Assembly (NCBI GenBank): GCA_026873275.1
Contig: JANTUC010000005.1
Span: 1,922,001-1,986,000 of the forward strand
DNA length: 64,000 nucleotides
Direction of reading: 5' to 3'
Source of the DNA: Pseudopithomyces maydicus
Taxonomy: Eukaryota > Ascomycota > Dothideomycetes > Pleosporales > Didymosphaeriaceae
The notes beneath the pieces are model-generated. The model was not told the origin of the DNA, did no database searches, and worked only from the letters and a program-made list of their open reading frames with translations. A program made the translations under genes and the position numbers. The stretch's first letter is position 1. Every line of letters starts with the position of its first letter. Below, one piece after another: positions 23,161 to 34,398 of the stretch.

Positions 23161-24991
23161 CGGAGAGAAGGATAAACGAGGGTATCAACGAAAGTTCGAC
23201 GAACTTGCAAGGGTGAACGGGGAAAGGTCAAGACATCAACAGTTTTGACTGCATCCTGCAGAGGGGGACAACGTCCAAGCTGATGGGGGCTATTTGACAA
23301 CCGCCACACGATAGAGGTCAGATACGGCGTGGCGGGTCCAGCGCGGCTGATGCACTCGTACCCAGATAGCGCTGGATTGAAAGCCGCAAAAAACGCAGCG
23401 AGGGGGCGCACACTTCAGTCGAAGCGGCATAGCTCACCCAACACGTAGACCCAAGGAGATGGGCGTTGCTTAGCACGAGCATGAAGAGTCGAGAATAGGA
23501 AGTCGCTTAGGCAATTCGATATACCGTGCATATGCTATAAGCGATAACGCGGGCTCGAGTGTGGGAACGGTGAGGCCAGCTATAGTGGAGACTCTTGTCA
23601 GCGAGTCCGGCTGCCACGATCGGGTAGACCTGGAGAGCAATGCATGCACATGCGAACAAACCGTGACTAGGAAACAACACTCGGCGATGCGCTACAGTTG
23701 GCGATGAATCGTGCTGGCTCTGGAGATGCGGCTGAGATGGAAAATTTGCGAGGGCTGCTTCTCCATTGGCGGTTGGTTGTAGGGTAGCGAAGCGAAGATG
23801 CCCACTGTCGGGTCATGCGTGCCGCCCTGCATCCATTGCCTGCACCTCCATGCCGGCAATAATTTGGGGCCCTTTTTATTTATTTTTGTTCTTTCCATGG
23901 CATTTCTGGCTCAAGCAAAATCGATATCAGAGCGACTGGAGTTGTCGCAGCTGCCCGCGCAGTTTCCAGGTTTCCGACTTTTTTCCAAGCAAGAAGGTTC
24001 GAACGGCACGTGCAACAAATCTTATGGTCGAACGAGCAACAGCGATGGCCCTACCTATAGAGTTGCTGAGGGGAGTGTGTGCGCAGTGGATATTAGACTT
24101 GGCATCAGTTGTACTTTGTAAACGGGGCTTGGAAGCAGACTCGGGGTGATCCGGCAGGCGATGAGGCTGGAGCATGATTTCATGATGGTTTGGGCACAGA
24201 AACATCAGGAGATTGGGCATGGCCGCGCTGACGATGGCGATGTAGATGGCGATGTAGATGGCGATGGCAGACGATGAGCCGATTCCCGAGGAGGGTTTCC
24301 AGCCATGCTTCCTGGCTGCTCCCCTGTCGAGGCCGGGCAGTTCAAACTTGGATGGAGGCTGACAGATAACGTGGAAGGGCTGCGGACAGCGGTACCCCAG
24401 CAACGAGTTTTGTTTTGCACGGGCGGGCGCGAGACTTGGAATTGCGCAGTCGGGGGATCTCTCTCCTGGGCGGGAGTGGGCGGGAGAGGGCAGGAACGGG
24501 CATGGTACGCGCGTCGGCGTGCGAGTGAGGCTCAATCAAGCCATCTCTCAGCGCGGTGGGTTCGCAGGAAGGGCACATGCAGCTTGTTTTGGCCATGCTG
24601 TGTTTCGGCGACTGCAAGGTACGCCTGGCCACCCGGCGCTATGAGGCGATCTGGGGACGCTGAGTGGACTTGGATTGGGCCGGGGTGGGGTGTGGCGCCG
24701 GGCGCTCTGACGCAAGCTATTGACGAGGTTGGTGCCAGCCACCATCTCCAGAGATGCACAACACAAACAGAGCGAGCTCCCCGAACAGTGCTCGACTCAG
24801 GCCCGATACAGCCCGTCGTTCTTTTGGAGTTGGTCGCTCTCTGCCGCCGCCCATCCGCTCTCTACACCTGCAATTGCCAGCGCATACACCGCGTCTCGTC
24901 GTCCGCTGCCCCTCTTTCACTCCGCCCTCTCACCACTCCGCACGCCTCTGCATGTCCACAGCCGACGCCTCATGACCCGCAGCCTTTCACC
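23161..24991. other. Intergenic, divergent promoter region
   Basis: About 1.8 kb between the WSC-peroxidase start (-) and the C2-protein start (+). No convincing gene. A three-unit 12-base tandem repeat lies at 24233-24267. The last 300 bases are C-rich, as in leaders of highly transcribed fungal genes. Confidence 0.45.
24233..24267. repeat. 12-base tandem repeat (GATGGCGATGTA)
   Basis: Three head-to-tail units at 24233-24244, 24245-24256 and 24257-24267 (last unit incomplete). It lies in the promoter-side region of the C2-protein gene and may be length-polymorphic between isolates. Confidence 0.9.
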
Positions 24992-27988
24992 ATGGCAGCC
25001 ACAAAACTGGTCAAACCTGCCGCCCTGGGCGCGCAGCACACGGCGGGAATCTACTCGGACATGACCGTCGACGGGCCTGTGATCGGCACGCTGGTCGCCA
25101 TCTTCGACCGCGCGAAGAACCTCCCCAACCGCCGTTCCATGGGCAAGCAGGACCCGTACTGTGCCGCGCGTTTGGGTAAGGAAGCGAAGAAGACTAACAC
25201 CGACCGCCGAGGCGGGCAGACGCCACGTTGGTACGTCCAATATCTATACAGTTATACAGGTGTAGGAACCCCCACTGACCCCATGCAGGGACCAGGAGCT
25301 ACGCTTCACCGTGCACGATTCCGCCGACTACCACCAGCTGAAAGTATCGGTATTCAACGACGACAAGAAGACCGAATTGATTGGTGAGGCTTGGGTGAGC
25401 CTCGAGGCCGTCATTGTTCCCGGCGGCGGCCAGAGCGACACCTGGCACGGCCTCAATTGCCGGGGCAAGTACGCCGGCGAGATTCGTATTGAGCTCACAT
25501 ATTACGATACACGTCCGAAGGAGGAGAAGGCCCCGCCAGAGAAGAAGCTACAGCAGCAGAGCACAAGGCCTGGAGGAAGCCCTGCAGTCGGCGGCCCACG
25601 CGAAAGCACGCCCGTCAAGCGGAGGCCATTGCCTTCTGACCCTACCGGAGCGTCGCCATCTCCAGTTCACACACCTGAACAGCGTGGAATGCGAGGAATG
25701 CAGGGAGGTCCGCGTAGCTATGGTAGTCCTCGTACACGACCAAATGAGCATACGCCCACCCAACAGCGATCGAGCCAGCATGCCGAAACCCCGCCACGCA
25801 GACCAGTACCAGCCGCCTCTCCGATGCATGAACAGACGCCGCCACCAAAACAACATACACCGCAGTCGCATCATACTCCGCAGCAGCGCACACCGAAACA
25901 TCATCAGCAGCAGCAGCAACAACAATCCGCACCGCGACCTATTGAGCGCCAGTCGAATCCTCGTTCTTCCACTTCCAACATACAATCATACAACGAGCCT
26001 GGCTTCGACATGTCGTACGCTGCGCCCAAGCCGTACGAGGTGCAGCCCATCGATCCACACCCTGGAAACCGGACCATGTCCCAGGACAACTTCCGATCTT
26101 CTCGGCGCGAATCATACAATCCTCCGCCTGAGCTACCACACTCATACTCTGCTCCAGCCGTCCCGCACAGCTATTCACAGGAACCTGAGCCGATCCAACC
26201 AGATGTCTATCATGCAGAAGCTGGCTATTCGAACCCCCATACTCCCCTACAGCCCGATCATTACCGGAACGAGATGTTCCAAGATCCAGCGTACCAAGTT
26301 GAGCCCCTACGATTGAGTAGAAATTCACGTAGCCAAGAGCAAGTTGCACCTCACCAGCAATTCCAATCACCCAATGGATATGGTGACTCTCAAAGCCCAT
26401 ATGGCCAACAATTCGCGTTGCACGGTAGGAGGGCAAGTGCAATGCAGCCTACGGTAGAAGACGAGGATCATGATCTCCCACCGCCGCCACCTGTGCACCG
26501 GAAAGATGCGAATACCTTACCTCAGCCTCAACATCAGCTTCAGGACTACCATAGTAATGCACCTGCTCCCCTAAACACATCTCATTACAGGGAGGAACCA
26601 AATGGGTACGGATACGACAACCCCCGCAACAATACAACCCCAACGAATACGGACAGCAGATGGTACCACACGAGCGGCGGTACACTCATCCACGTCCCGT
26701 GAGCCGACCTGTATCCCGAGACACAATGGTGCCTTCACCCCTGCGTAACGAGACTGCTATGATTCCGGCGAGTTTGATTCCGGGACTGGATGCGCGCCAT
26801 AGCAGAGACTTGAGCCTTTACCAGCCTCCTCCACCGTCGTACGAAACGTACGAAACATACGAAACACCATCGCGCACACGACAGCTTTCTGAACCCGACT
26901 ATCATGCTTCTCCGCAGTATGACGCGCCCTTGCGTCCACATCCATTGGCCCACCACCAGTCTGCACCACCGGCAGATTCGCCACAGTACTACTCGCATCC
27001 ACCCCCAGAGGAGCCGCGCCGCAGATCCCCAATTCAAGACCTGACACCAATAAAACCCCGTGCTATCAGCCCGGCTGCCAGTCCCATGTATGCTCATAGC
27101 CCCGTCGAGGATCGATCATCACGGATCACCCAGCGAAGCATGCCGACGCGAAAGTCGGTCTCACCTCGTCCACCTCCTTCATCTGACGGGACTCAAGAGC
27201 GACGCTTGTCTGGCGTACCCTTTGATCCTGACAGCTTCGACGTGTACAATCCCAATGCGAGACCGTCGTCCTCGGACCCTGAGCGACCTGGAAGCAGTAT
27301 GGAGATGAATGATCAAGGTCAGATCATCACGTTTAGTGGGCGTGCGGTCGATGCCTCAGATCACCTACCTGTAGACAGTTGGGCACCGGAACCGGAGCGT
27401 AAGCCGACAGAGAAGGTTCGGCCAGTTCGTTCTCGGGTCGCTCTCAACGGCGCGCGAGATCTGGAAGCGGCTGCGCAGCGCGAAGAACGTTATCGCAGAG
27501 AACGGTCAGAGAAAGAGCGCATTCGCCAGGCGACAGACGTGACGTTTGGTTCTGCGGCCAGTGAACCTAGTAATGCTTTGGTCATATCACGGCACAGCCA
27601 GAACTACCACGAGTACAACACACCGGTGAACGCCGGGGCATTGGTACTGGCCGACCACGACGCAACCCCTTCCAGTGGACGCAACAGGCTCCAAAAGCGC
27701 GGCAACCGTCCTGTGTCTACATCAGCGTATGATTCGCCGCCGGCTCATTCTCCGAGCAATATCCCCATGCCCAACACCAACATCCTCCGCGAGCGCGAGA
27801 ACGTGAATAGCTATGGTGGCAGCCCTGGCTATGGACGACACTCAGTCGCTGCGCCTCCTATACCGGCTAAGATCCCGTTGGAGTCGGAGGATATGGCGCT
27901 GAGCATGGAACTGCAGAGTATCGACATTGGCCCTGGAAGCGGTGGACGAAGAGCGAGGGGTACGACGCGGAGAAACTACGGCTATTAG
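24992..27988 (+). CDS. C2-domain protein resembling Fic1/Inn1 (one-base frameshift)
   Basis: Predicted membrane- or cytokinesis-associated scaffold. Exons are 24992-25230 and 25289-27988; the intron starts GTACGT. The first 150 residues form a single C2 domain (GTLVAIFDRAKNLPNRRSMGKQDPY, then ELRFTVHD, ELIGEAWV). The remaining 800 residues are Pro-, Gln- and Ser-rich with many PxxP-type motifs, a CAG-encoded Gln run near 25900, and an Arg/Glu-rich helical stretch near 27480. N-terminal C2 plus PxxP tail is the layout of yeast Inn1 and fission-yeast Fic1, which bind SH3 proteins at the division site; this identity is an inference. The frame slips by one base at the C run 26621-26625; adding one base gives 979 residues. 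As read, the protein would end at 26702. Confidence 0.75.
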
Positions 27989-29549
27989 AGTACGAAGAGG
28001 GCGAAGGTAGGTATTCAACTCGTAAGTCCCGCTTTCCTTCAAGGGTTGCAGGCGTTAGTGTATGATATGATTGTGTCTTTGAAGGGTTGGTTGACCAAGT
28101 TAACTTTGGGCGTCTGGTCGGGGTCGAGCCAGCCTGTTTGCTGCTTTGGCATTTGCACACACAGATACCACGATACATTTCTTATCCAGCTTAATGCATG
28201 TTTTCCCACCACCTTGGTAATAGTTGGTATTGGATGAATTTGTTAAGAAGCGTTATCGATCAAACCTTGCATGGGACGCGTAAGTATCGATGCACGATGA
28301 TCCTCCCCCTGCTCTGTGTGCTTGATAAAAACCATCAAAGGGTGGTTGGTGGTGGGTCTGGATCGACATGTCCAGCCGCAACTTAAGAAAATTATGTTCA
28401 CATGGGCCCTGCACGATACACCTGAACACGCGCGTCTGAGCAATTTTCACAGTGCTGCCGAGGATAATAGATTGATATGGAGGCGGAGCAGAACACCATG
28501 CTGCGATGGCTGTGATGGTTGGAGGGAAAAACCGCGAGATCTAGATCTCGGTAGGATGTATCGAGATCGGGTTGGTGACCAGGGGTTAAGTGAGCTGAAA
28601 TGTAGGCCGTGGACGAATGAATGCACGAGGTCAGACGGGCGGCAAATTAGAGCGATCTGAAAGCGGAGAATATGGAATTGAGGGAGAAATGTTTCAAGTG
28701 GAGATTTGGTACCGACTGTGGCTGGTGAGGTTCTGGACCGTGGGCCATGATGGATGATGGAGCAGGGGTGGGCGCGTGTGAGCACCCATGAGGCTGAGCA
28801 GAAGCCGACGAGTGCATGTTTCCAGGGAATCAACAGATAGCCGTGCATCTCGGATCTCCAGCAGCCGTGTTCGACTAGGTGGTACCAGAAGCAGAGCACA
28901 AGATGCACGACAGCAAGAAACAATAGGCTTGGACAATAGACTTGACATCATGCTTTGCTCGGCAGCGCTTCCCCTTGTCTCTGATCAGCACACAGGCCAA
29001 CTGGAACAAGGCAAGGCGACGTGACAAGGTCGGACAACGACTTGGAAAAGTCGCGATAGGCGCAGGGATTGTCGCCGACCCCCTGCGATGCTCGACTCAG
29101 GTCACAGCTTCTACCGTGCACAGGCATCGGGCGCGGTCTTCATCAAACTCGTCTCGTAGCTGATGAAGGCAGCAAGCAGCGCACATGTCTGGCGGCTGCG
29201 CATGACGGGGCGGCCGAACAATGCAAGCCTGCACGCGTTGCTTTGAGGCTTTGTATGCGGTCGACGAGGGCCTGGAATCGAATGCGCGGTGGAGGTGCAG
29301 TGGAAGACAGAGGGGTCCAATGGCCGGAGGATGGTGTGTTTTAGCGGCCGCAGTGGACGCCGTGGCTGGTCGCGCTTTGCTGCAAAGGGCGGCAGGCCAT
29401 GACGTGGGGCTCGAAAGGAGGACTGACCACCGCGCCTGCTTAACGTTTAATTGCGACGGGGCGCCGCACAGTCAAACGCCTGGAGAAACCTCACTTTTTT
29501 CTTTTCCATCTCTCCTACCGGTACTACCTTCAGTGGGGGCAAGCCCATC
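27989..29549. other. Intergenic upstream of the CSC1-like gene
   Basis: About 1.56 kb. An open frame on the minus strand (28447-28923) lacks any family feature. A perfect 16-base palindrome lies at 28535-28550. The segment before 29550 should hold the promoter and leader. Confidence 0.45.
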
Positions 29550-32274
29550 ATGGCGTCGATGCACCTCTTTGTGCGAGTGAGTCCCTGCCTGCCTGCCTGC
29601 CTGACGAGTAAACAGACGGTCGTGTAAGCTAGACGGGCGCTGACCATAGTCTACCAGGACGACGGAGTGGCAGGGTCCAACCGCGACCAGCCCGAAGACA
29701 GCTCGTTGTCGAGCTTCGTGTCGACCCTCGTCCCCACCGCCATCTCGGCCGTGATCTTCGTGACCCTCTTCTTGATCTTCCGTCGCACCTTCCGCCGCCT
29801 GTATGCGCCCCGAACCTACGTCGACAGCTTGGGCGACCACCGCAAGACCCCCGCGCCCAGCAATGGCTTCTTCGGCTGGATCAAGGACTTCCGCAGCATC
29901 AAGGACGAGTACATCCTCGACCACCAGTCCATCGACGGCTACCTCTTCGTGCGCTTCTTCAAGCTGCTCATTGTCGTCTGCTTCCTTGGCTGCATCATCA
30001 CATGGCCCATCCTGTTCCCCGTCAATGCCACCGGTGGTGCTGGCAAGAAGCAGCTTAACCTGCTCTCCATGGGCAACGTCGCCAATGTGAACCGCTACTA
30101 TGCCCACGCCCTGGTCTCTTTTGTCTTCCTGCTGCTGGTCATGATCATCATTGCCCGCGAGAGCTTCTACACCGTCAACCTGCGCCAGGCATACCGACGA
30201 TCTCCCTTTGGCGCCAGCCGCCTGTCCTCCAAGACCATCCTCTTCACCAACGTCCCCAAGAACCTCACCCAGACCACCCTCTTCGAGATGTTCCCCGGCG
30301 TGAAGCACGCATGGGTTGCCTCCAACTGCAAGGAGCTGCAAGAGTTGGTCGAGGACCGCGACGCTACCGCATTGAAGTTTGAAAATGGCGAGATTCAGCT
30401 TTCCCGCGATGCCAACCTGAACCGCATGAAGACGGGCAAGGGAAAGAAGGCGTACCAGGCCGGAGAAGGCATTGACCAGTTTTGCAACCCCAAGGACCGC
30501 CCCACCCACCGCCTCAAGTTCCTCATTGGCAAGAAGGTCGACACCATCACATACGGACGCCAGCACCTGGCTGAGCTCATTCCCAAGATCGAGGCCGAGC
30601 AGGACAAGCACTGGCAGGGCAAGGCTGAGCTCGTGGGTGCCGTCTTCTTGGAATTCGATACCCAGCGCTCGGCCCAAGATGCCTGGCTGATGATGCAGAA
30701 GCGAAAGACCAAGCCCAACTCCAAGATGGCCGCCCGTCAGCTCGGTGTGCTCCCACAGGAGGTTGTTTGGAACAACTTGCGCATTGGCACCGCTGAGCAC
30801 TGGGTCCGATGGTTGGCTGCAACTGCTTTCATCTCTGTTGGAATCATTTTCTTCGCAGTCCCGGTTGCCTTGGTTGGTGTTATCTCGAACATTCAGTATC
30901 TCACACAGACTTTCTCCTGGCTTCGGTGGATCAACGATATACCTGGTGTGATCCTCGGTGTCGTGACGGGTCTGCTTCCCGTAGTGATGCTTGCTGTGTT
31001 GATGGCTCTCGTACCAATCATTTGTCGATGTAAGTATTGCCTATCCCATCCCAGGTTCAAAGCTAACGTATGCAGTGATGGCTAAAGTTGCTGGCTGGGT
31101 CACTTTGAGCCAGGTCGAACTCCAGACACAGTCTTGGTACTTCGCTTTCCAGGTTGTCCAGGTGTTCTTGATCACAACCTGTGCCTCTGCAGCCACTGCC
31201 GTTATCCAGCAAGTTCGCGACAATCCTGGCTCGGTTTTGACCGTTTTGTCCAACAACCTTCCCACAGCATCCAACTTCTATATCAGCTATTTCGTTCTTT
31301 TCGGCCTGTCATCGGCGGCCGGTACCTTGCTCAACATTGGTGGTTTCGTTGGCATTGTCTTGCTCGGCCGCATCCTTCCTGGCAAGACACCCCGAAAGAT
31401 CTGGCAGAAGCTTGTCAACCTCTCGGCACCTGCCTGGGGTTCCGAATTCCCCAAGTGGACCAACTTGGGTGTTATCGCACTCACCTACTCTGGAATCGCT
31501 CCGCTTGTACTCGGTTTCGCTACCGTTGGCTTCTCACTCGTTTACGTTGCCTTCCGTTATAACTTCCTCTACTGCTACGAGACCCAGATAGACACACGCG
31601 GAGAAGCTTATCAGCGCGCCCTGCGCCAGCTCATCACCGGTGTATATCTCTCCGAAGGCTGCCTGATCGGACTCTTCGCCATCGCAACTGGAGACAACAA
31701 AGCTGCCGCCGGACCCCTGGCCATCGAATGCGTGCTTCTTGCTATCACCATCGTCGGTCATTTGTGCCTCAAGAAGGCGCTCGTCAACCACGAAGCCCGT
31801 GTCGCATACACTGATCCCACACCCACGACGACTTCTCTCGAGCAGGGTCTTGCCCAAACTGTCACTCCCGAGAAAGAAACCGCTGTCGCTGCCACGCCGA
31901 ACCACGCTCCCAAGCCCACTAAGATTCCCGGATTCCTCCAGAAGTTGATCAACCCCGAGCGAAACTCGACACCACAGCTTTCCTCGCGTCTCGATAAATT
32001 CTACCACCAGCCGCAGGAGCCTCTTCCGGTAGAGATTGCAAAGCGCGCTTTCTTCCACCCTGCAATCACTTCGCCGACCCCTATTGTATGGATCGTGCAT
32101 GACGATATGGGCATCTCGCAGCGTGAAGTAAATGACACCAAGAAAGAGGTGCCAGGTTTGCAGATCACGGACGAGCAGGCCTTCTTTGACGAGAAGAACA
32201 AGGTTGTTTGGAAGGGTCAAGAGGAGGGCAAAGCCCGCGAGGCGCCCGTCTGGGAAGAGCGTATCGTATACTAA
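29550..32274 (+). CDS. CSC1/OSCA-type cation channel (DUF221 family)
   Basis: Predicted integral membrane channel of the CSC1/OSCA/TMEM63 family, which conducts calcium and other cations in response to osmotic or mechanical stress. Exons are 29550-29576, 29658-31029 and 31076-32274, giving 865 residues. The short first exon (MASMHLFVR) is supported by a GTGAGT donor and an in-frame CAG acceptor. The layout is typical: one N-terminal membrane segment, a cytosolic N-terminal region, two more membrane segments (FFKLLIVVCFLGCIITWPI), a cytosolic RNA-recognition-like domain (TILFTNVPKNL ... LVGAVFLEFDTQRSA), then a block of about eight segments. A soluble C-terminal tail follows. Intron 1 contains a (TGCC) tandem tract at about 29584-29603. 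Confidence 0.9.
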
Positions 32275-33336
32275 GCCATCACGGAATCTACGAAATACTC
32301 GATACAGAGTATCTGGAGGAGGATATAATGAGGAAGGATGGAGAGGTGTGGAGAACGCAGCGGATTGTCGAAATTCAGCCAAGTTTGGAGAAGGAGTTTG
32401 ATACCACGGTGATCTTTTTCTTTCAGCAATTCTTTCCTTGCGGTAATGTCTGGTCTACTTTCCAAGCCGTTTTCAGCTTTTAGTACGGAGCGGATGAGAA
32501 TTTATATACCCTTTGCTGTAACGTAGCCTAGATAATGCCACCCACATGCACTGTAGGCAGCACCGAAGCGAACGCAAGACGCAAACCTGAACTTTTACTT
32601 TACGTGCGCACAAGATACTGAATTGCCTTCCCAGTACTATCGACATCTCTTAATCGCCATGTCATGTTCCGATCGTCCCCGTCACAATCAACCCGCAACC
32701 AACGACGAAGCGCCCACGGTCCGACATCCCACATCCGAAACACAACCCGCATCACCACCACCTGCGACAGTCTGACAGACACCACGCATACATCATGCGC
32801 CCCACCCCCAAGCCGTCGCGCCCACCCCCTGGGTCACCCCACCTACCCACCCACGACCTCGCATTACGCCCGCCCCGTTCCGCCTGATTCAGGCACGACT
32901 CCGGACCCACTTATCTGCGCCCGCCGCAACGGCTTTTTCTTAACAGGTGCAAGGAAGCATATCAGGCGGCGCCGGTTATAGTGGAGGTCGAGGCGATCAG
33001 ACGATTGGCGTTGGATGGAGGGTGGGGCGGGGAGGACGGCGGGAAGTGGAGGGATGATGAGGGTAAGTGCGATGTATACGTATATATATAAGGGAGGGAA
33101 GGGGGCTGTGAGAGGTGAGAGTATACTTTTTGAAAAAGTAGAAAGGCTTCGCGGCTTGTTTATTTACTTCTTTACATACGTCTGTGACGGAAATTGATCA
33201 TCGACCTGGTGTCGTGAAGTTTTATTTACATCGCTTTAATTTTTGTGGAAGACGATACCCAGTTGTTATACCCATTCGTCTGATTACGCACACACGGAAA
33301 GAAGGAACCCTTCAAATACCTACTCATCCAGCCAAA
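32275..33336. other. Intergenic with a possible broken small gene
   Basis: About 1 kb. Between about 32795 and 33090 (+) one frame has protein-like composition on both sides of a single in-frame TGA at 32885-32887: upstream MRPTPKPSRPPPGSP, downstream TYLRPPQRLFLNRCKEAYQ, then VEVEAIRRLALDGG. It could be a small gene with an unseen intron, sequence error or decay. On the minus strand, 32785-32600 also holds a protein-like tail. I cannot decide between them. Confidence 0.25.
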
Positions 33337-33713
33337 ATGCGCTTCACACTCGCCGCCCTCATGGCCCGTACGTCCTCTTCCTCCTCCCTCCCTCTCAACC
33401 TCATCACTAATCCTATTTTCTAGTGTCCACCCTCACCCTCGCGCAAATCACGCCCAACGTCGCCGGCGCCAAAAATGTCGGCGCCGGCAACGCCCAGCAA
33501 TTCATAACCGGCGGGTGCGTCTCCAACGCCGACTGCAGCTCCGCGTGCTGCGCCGACGCCTCGGGCAAGGGCGTCTGCAGCGCCGAGGCAGCCCAGTTCC
33601 AGAACGGGAAGAACGGGTGCGGGTTCCAGGATCCGAATGCGCAGGCGACGATTGCGGCGGCGAAGGCGCAGGTCGAGAAGCAGGGTTTTAGGAGGGTGGT
33701 CAGAGGGGAGTAG
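33337..33713 (+). CDS. Small cysteine-rich secreted protein, candidate effector (BAS2-like)
   Basis: Predicted secreted protein of 106 residues. Exons are 33337-33367 and 33424-33713; the intron starts GTACGT and ends CTAG, and joins the signal peptide in frame (MRFTLAALMALSTLTLAQ). The mature part begins with a region ending NVGAGNAQQFITGGC, then a Cys cluster (C-x5-C-x3-CC) and GCGF. This resembles small proteins annotated as biotrophy-associated secreted protein 2 in plant-associated fungi; that link is from memory and moderate. An amphipathic Ala/Lys-rich helix ends the protein. Six Cys suggest three disulphides. The role in the host or in saprotrophy is unknown. Confidence 0.75.
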
Positions 33714-34398
33714 AAGGTGGAGAGGGTGTTTTGGTGTTGGTGGGATTTCACATAGAGGCAGAGATGGAGATTTTATGATATGAAAGGGATGGAAACGAAA
33801 GGAAATAGAAGACTTTTATGATTTCAAATTTTTGGTTGATTGACTGACTAGCTTGGCGCGATGTGCATGCAGGGGATGGGATATGATACTCGTGCTTTTG
33901 TACGAACGCCGGACTGGGGGATGAGTCGATGGCGGAAGCTCTGCTCGGCTTAGCATAGGGAAAAAAGAACGGAGAAAGCAAGAAAGCAAAATAGAATACA
34001 AAAAGGGAATCCACCACAAAATTGCCTTTGATCGTCATGATCAGACCTCCCTAACTTGATATTGTACAAATTGGTGCCACAAGCAGTGCCGCCCCCGAAG
34101 AAGATCCAGAAGATCTAGAAAACCCGAATCGTGAAATGTGTTTTGGCGAAGGCTAAAAGCTCTGCTGTCTAAAAAAGAGCTTCTGTCCCGTGTTGATTCC
34201 TTCGTCATCACGGGAAAGGGATTCGAGTGCTTTAGAGGCTTGTGTACAGGTTTTTACGACAATAATTGAAAATCATAGAGGCTTGTGTTCCAGGGGTGAG
34301 ATGAGGAAGAGCTCATATTCTGTTTTTTTTTTTTCAGGATAGAGGCTATCCAAACGGCAGTCTTGGATCGAAAATTCGTTGGAGAAATCGTGACCTTC
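33714..34398. other. Intergenic between convergent genes
   Basis: About 680 bases holding the 3' ends of the small secreted protein gene and the CCCH gene. A poly-T run sits near 34321-34334. No gene seen. Confidence 0.45.

Noticed and set aside
28447..28923. 158-codon minus-strand frame
   Set aside because: No start context, no domain, and biased residue use (His, Ser, Arg) typical of non-coding DNA.
29472..30800. Long open frame (442 codons) on the minus strand
   Set aside because: It is antisense to the CSC1-like gene, whose codon bias keeps the opposite frame free of stops; it has no family features.
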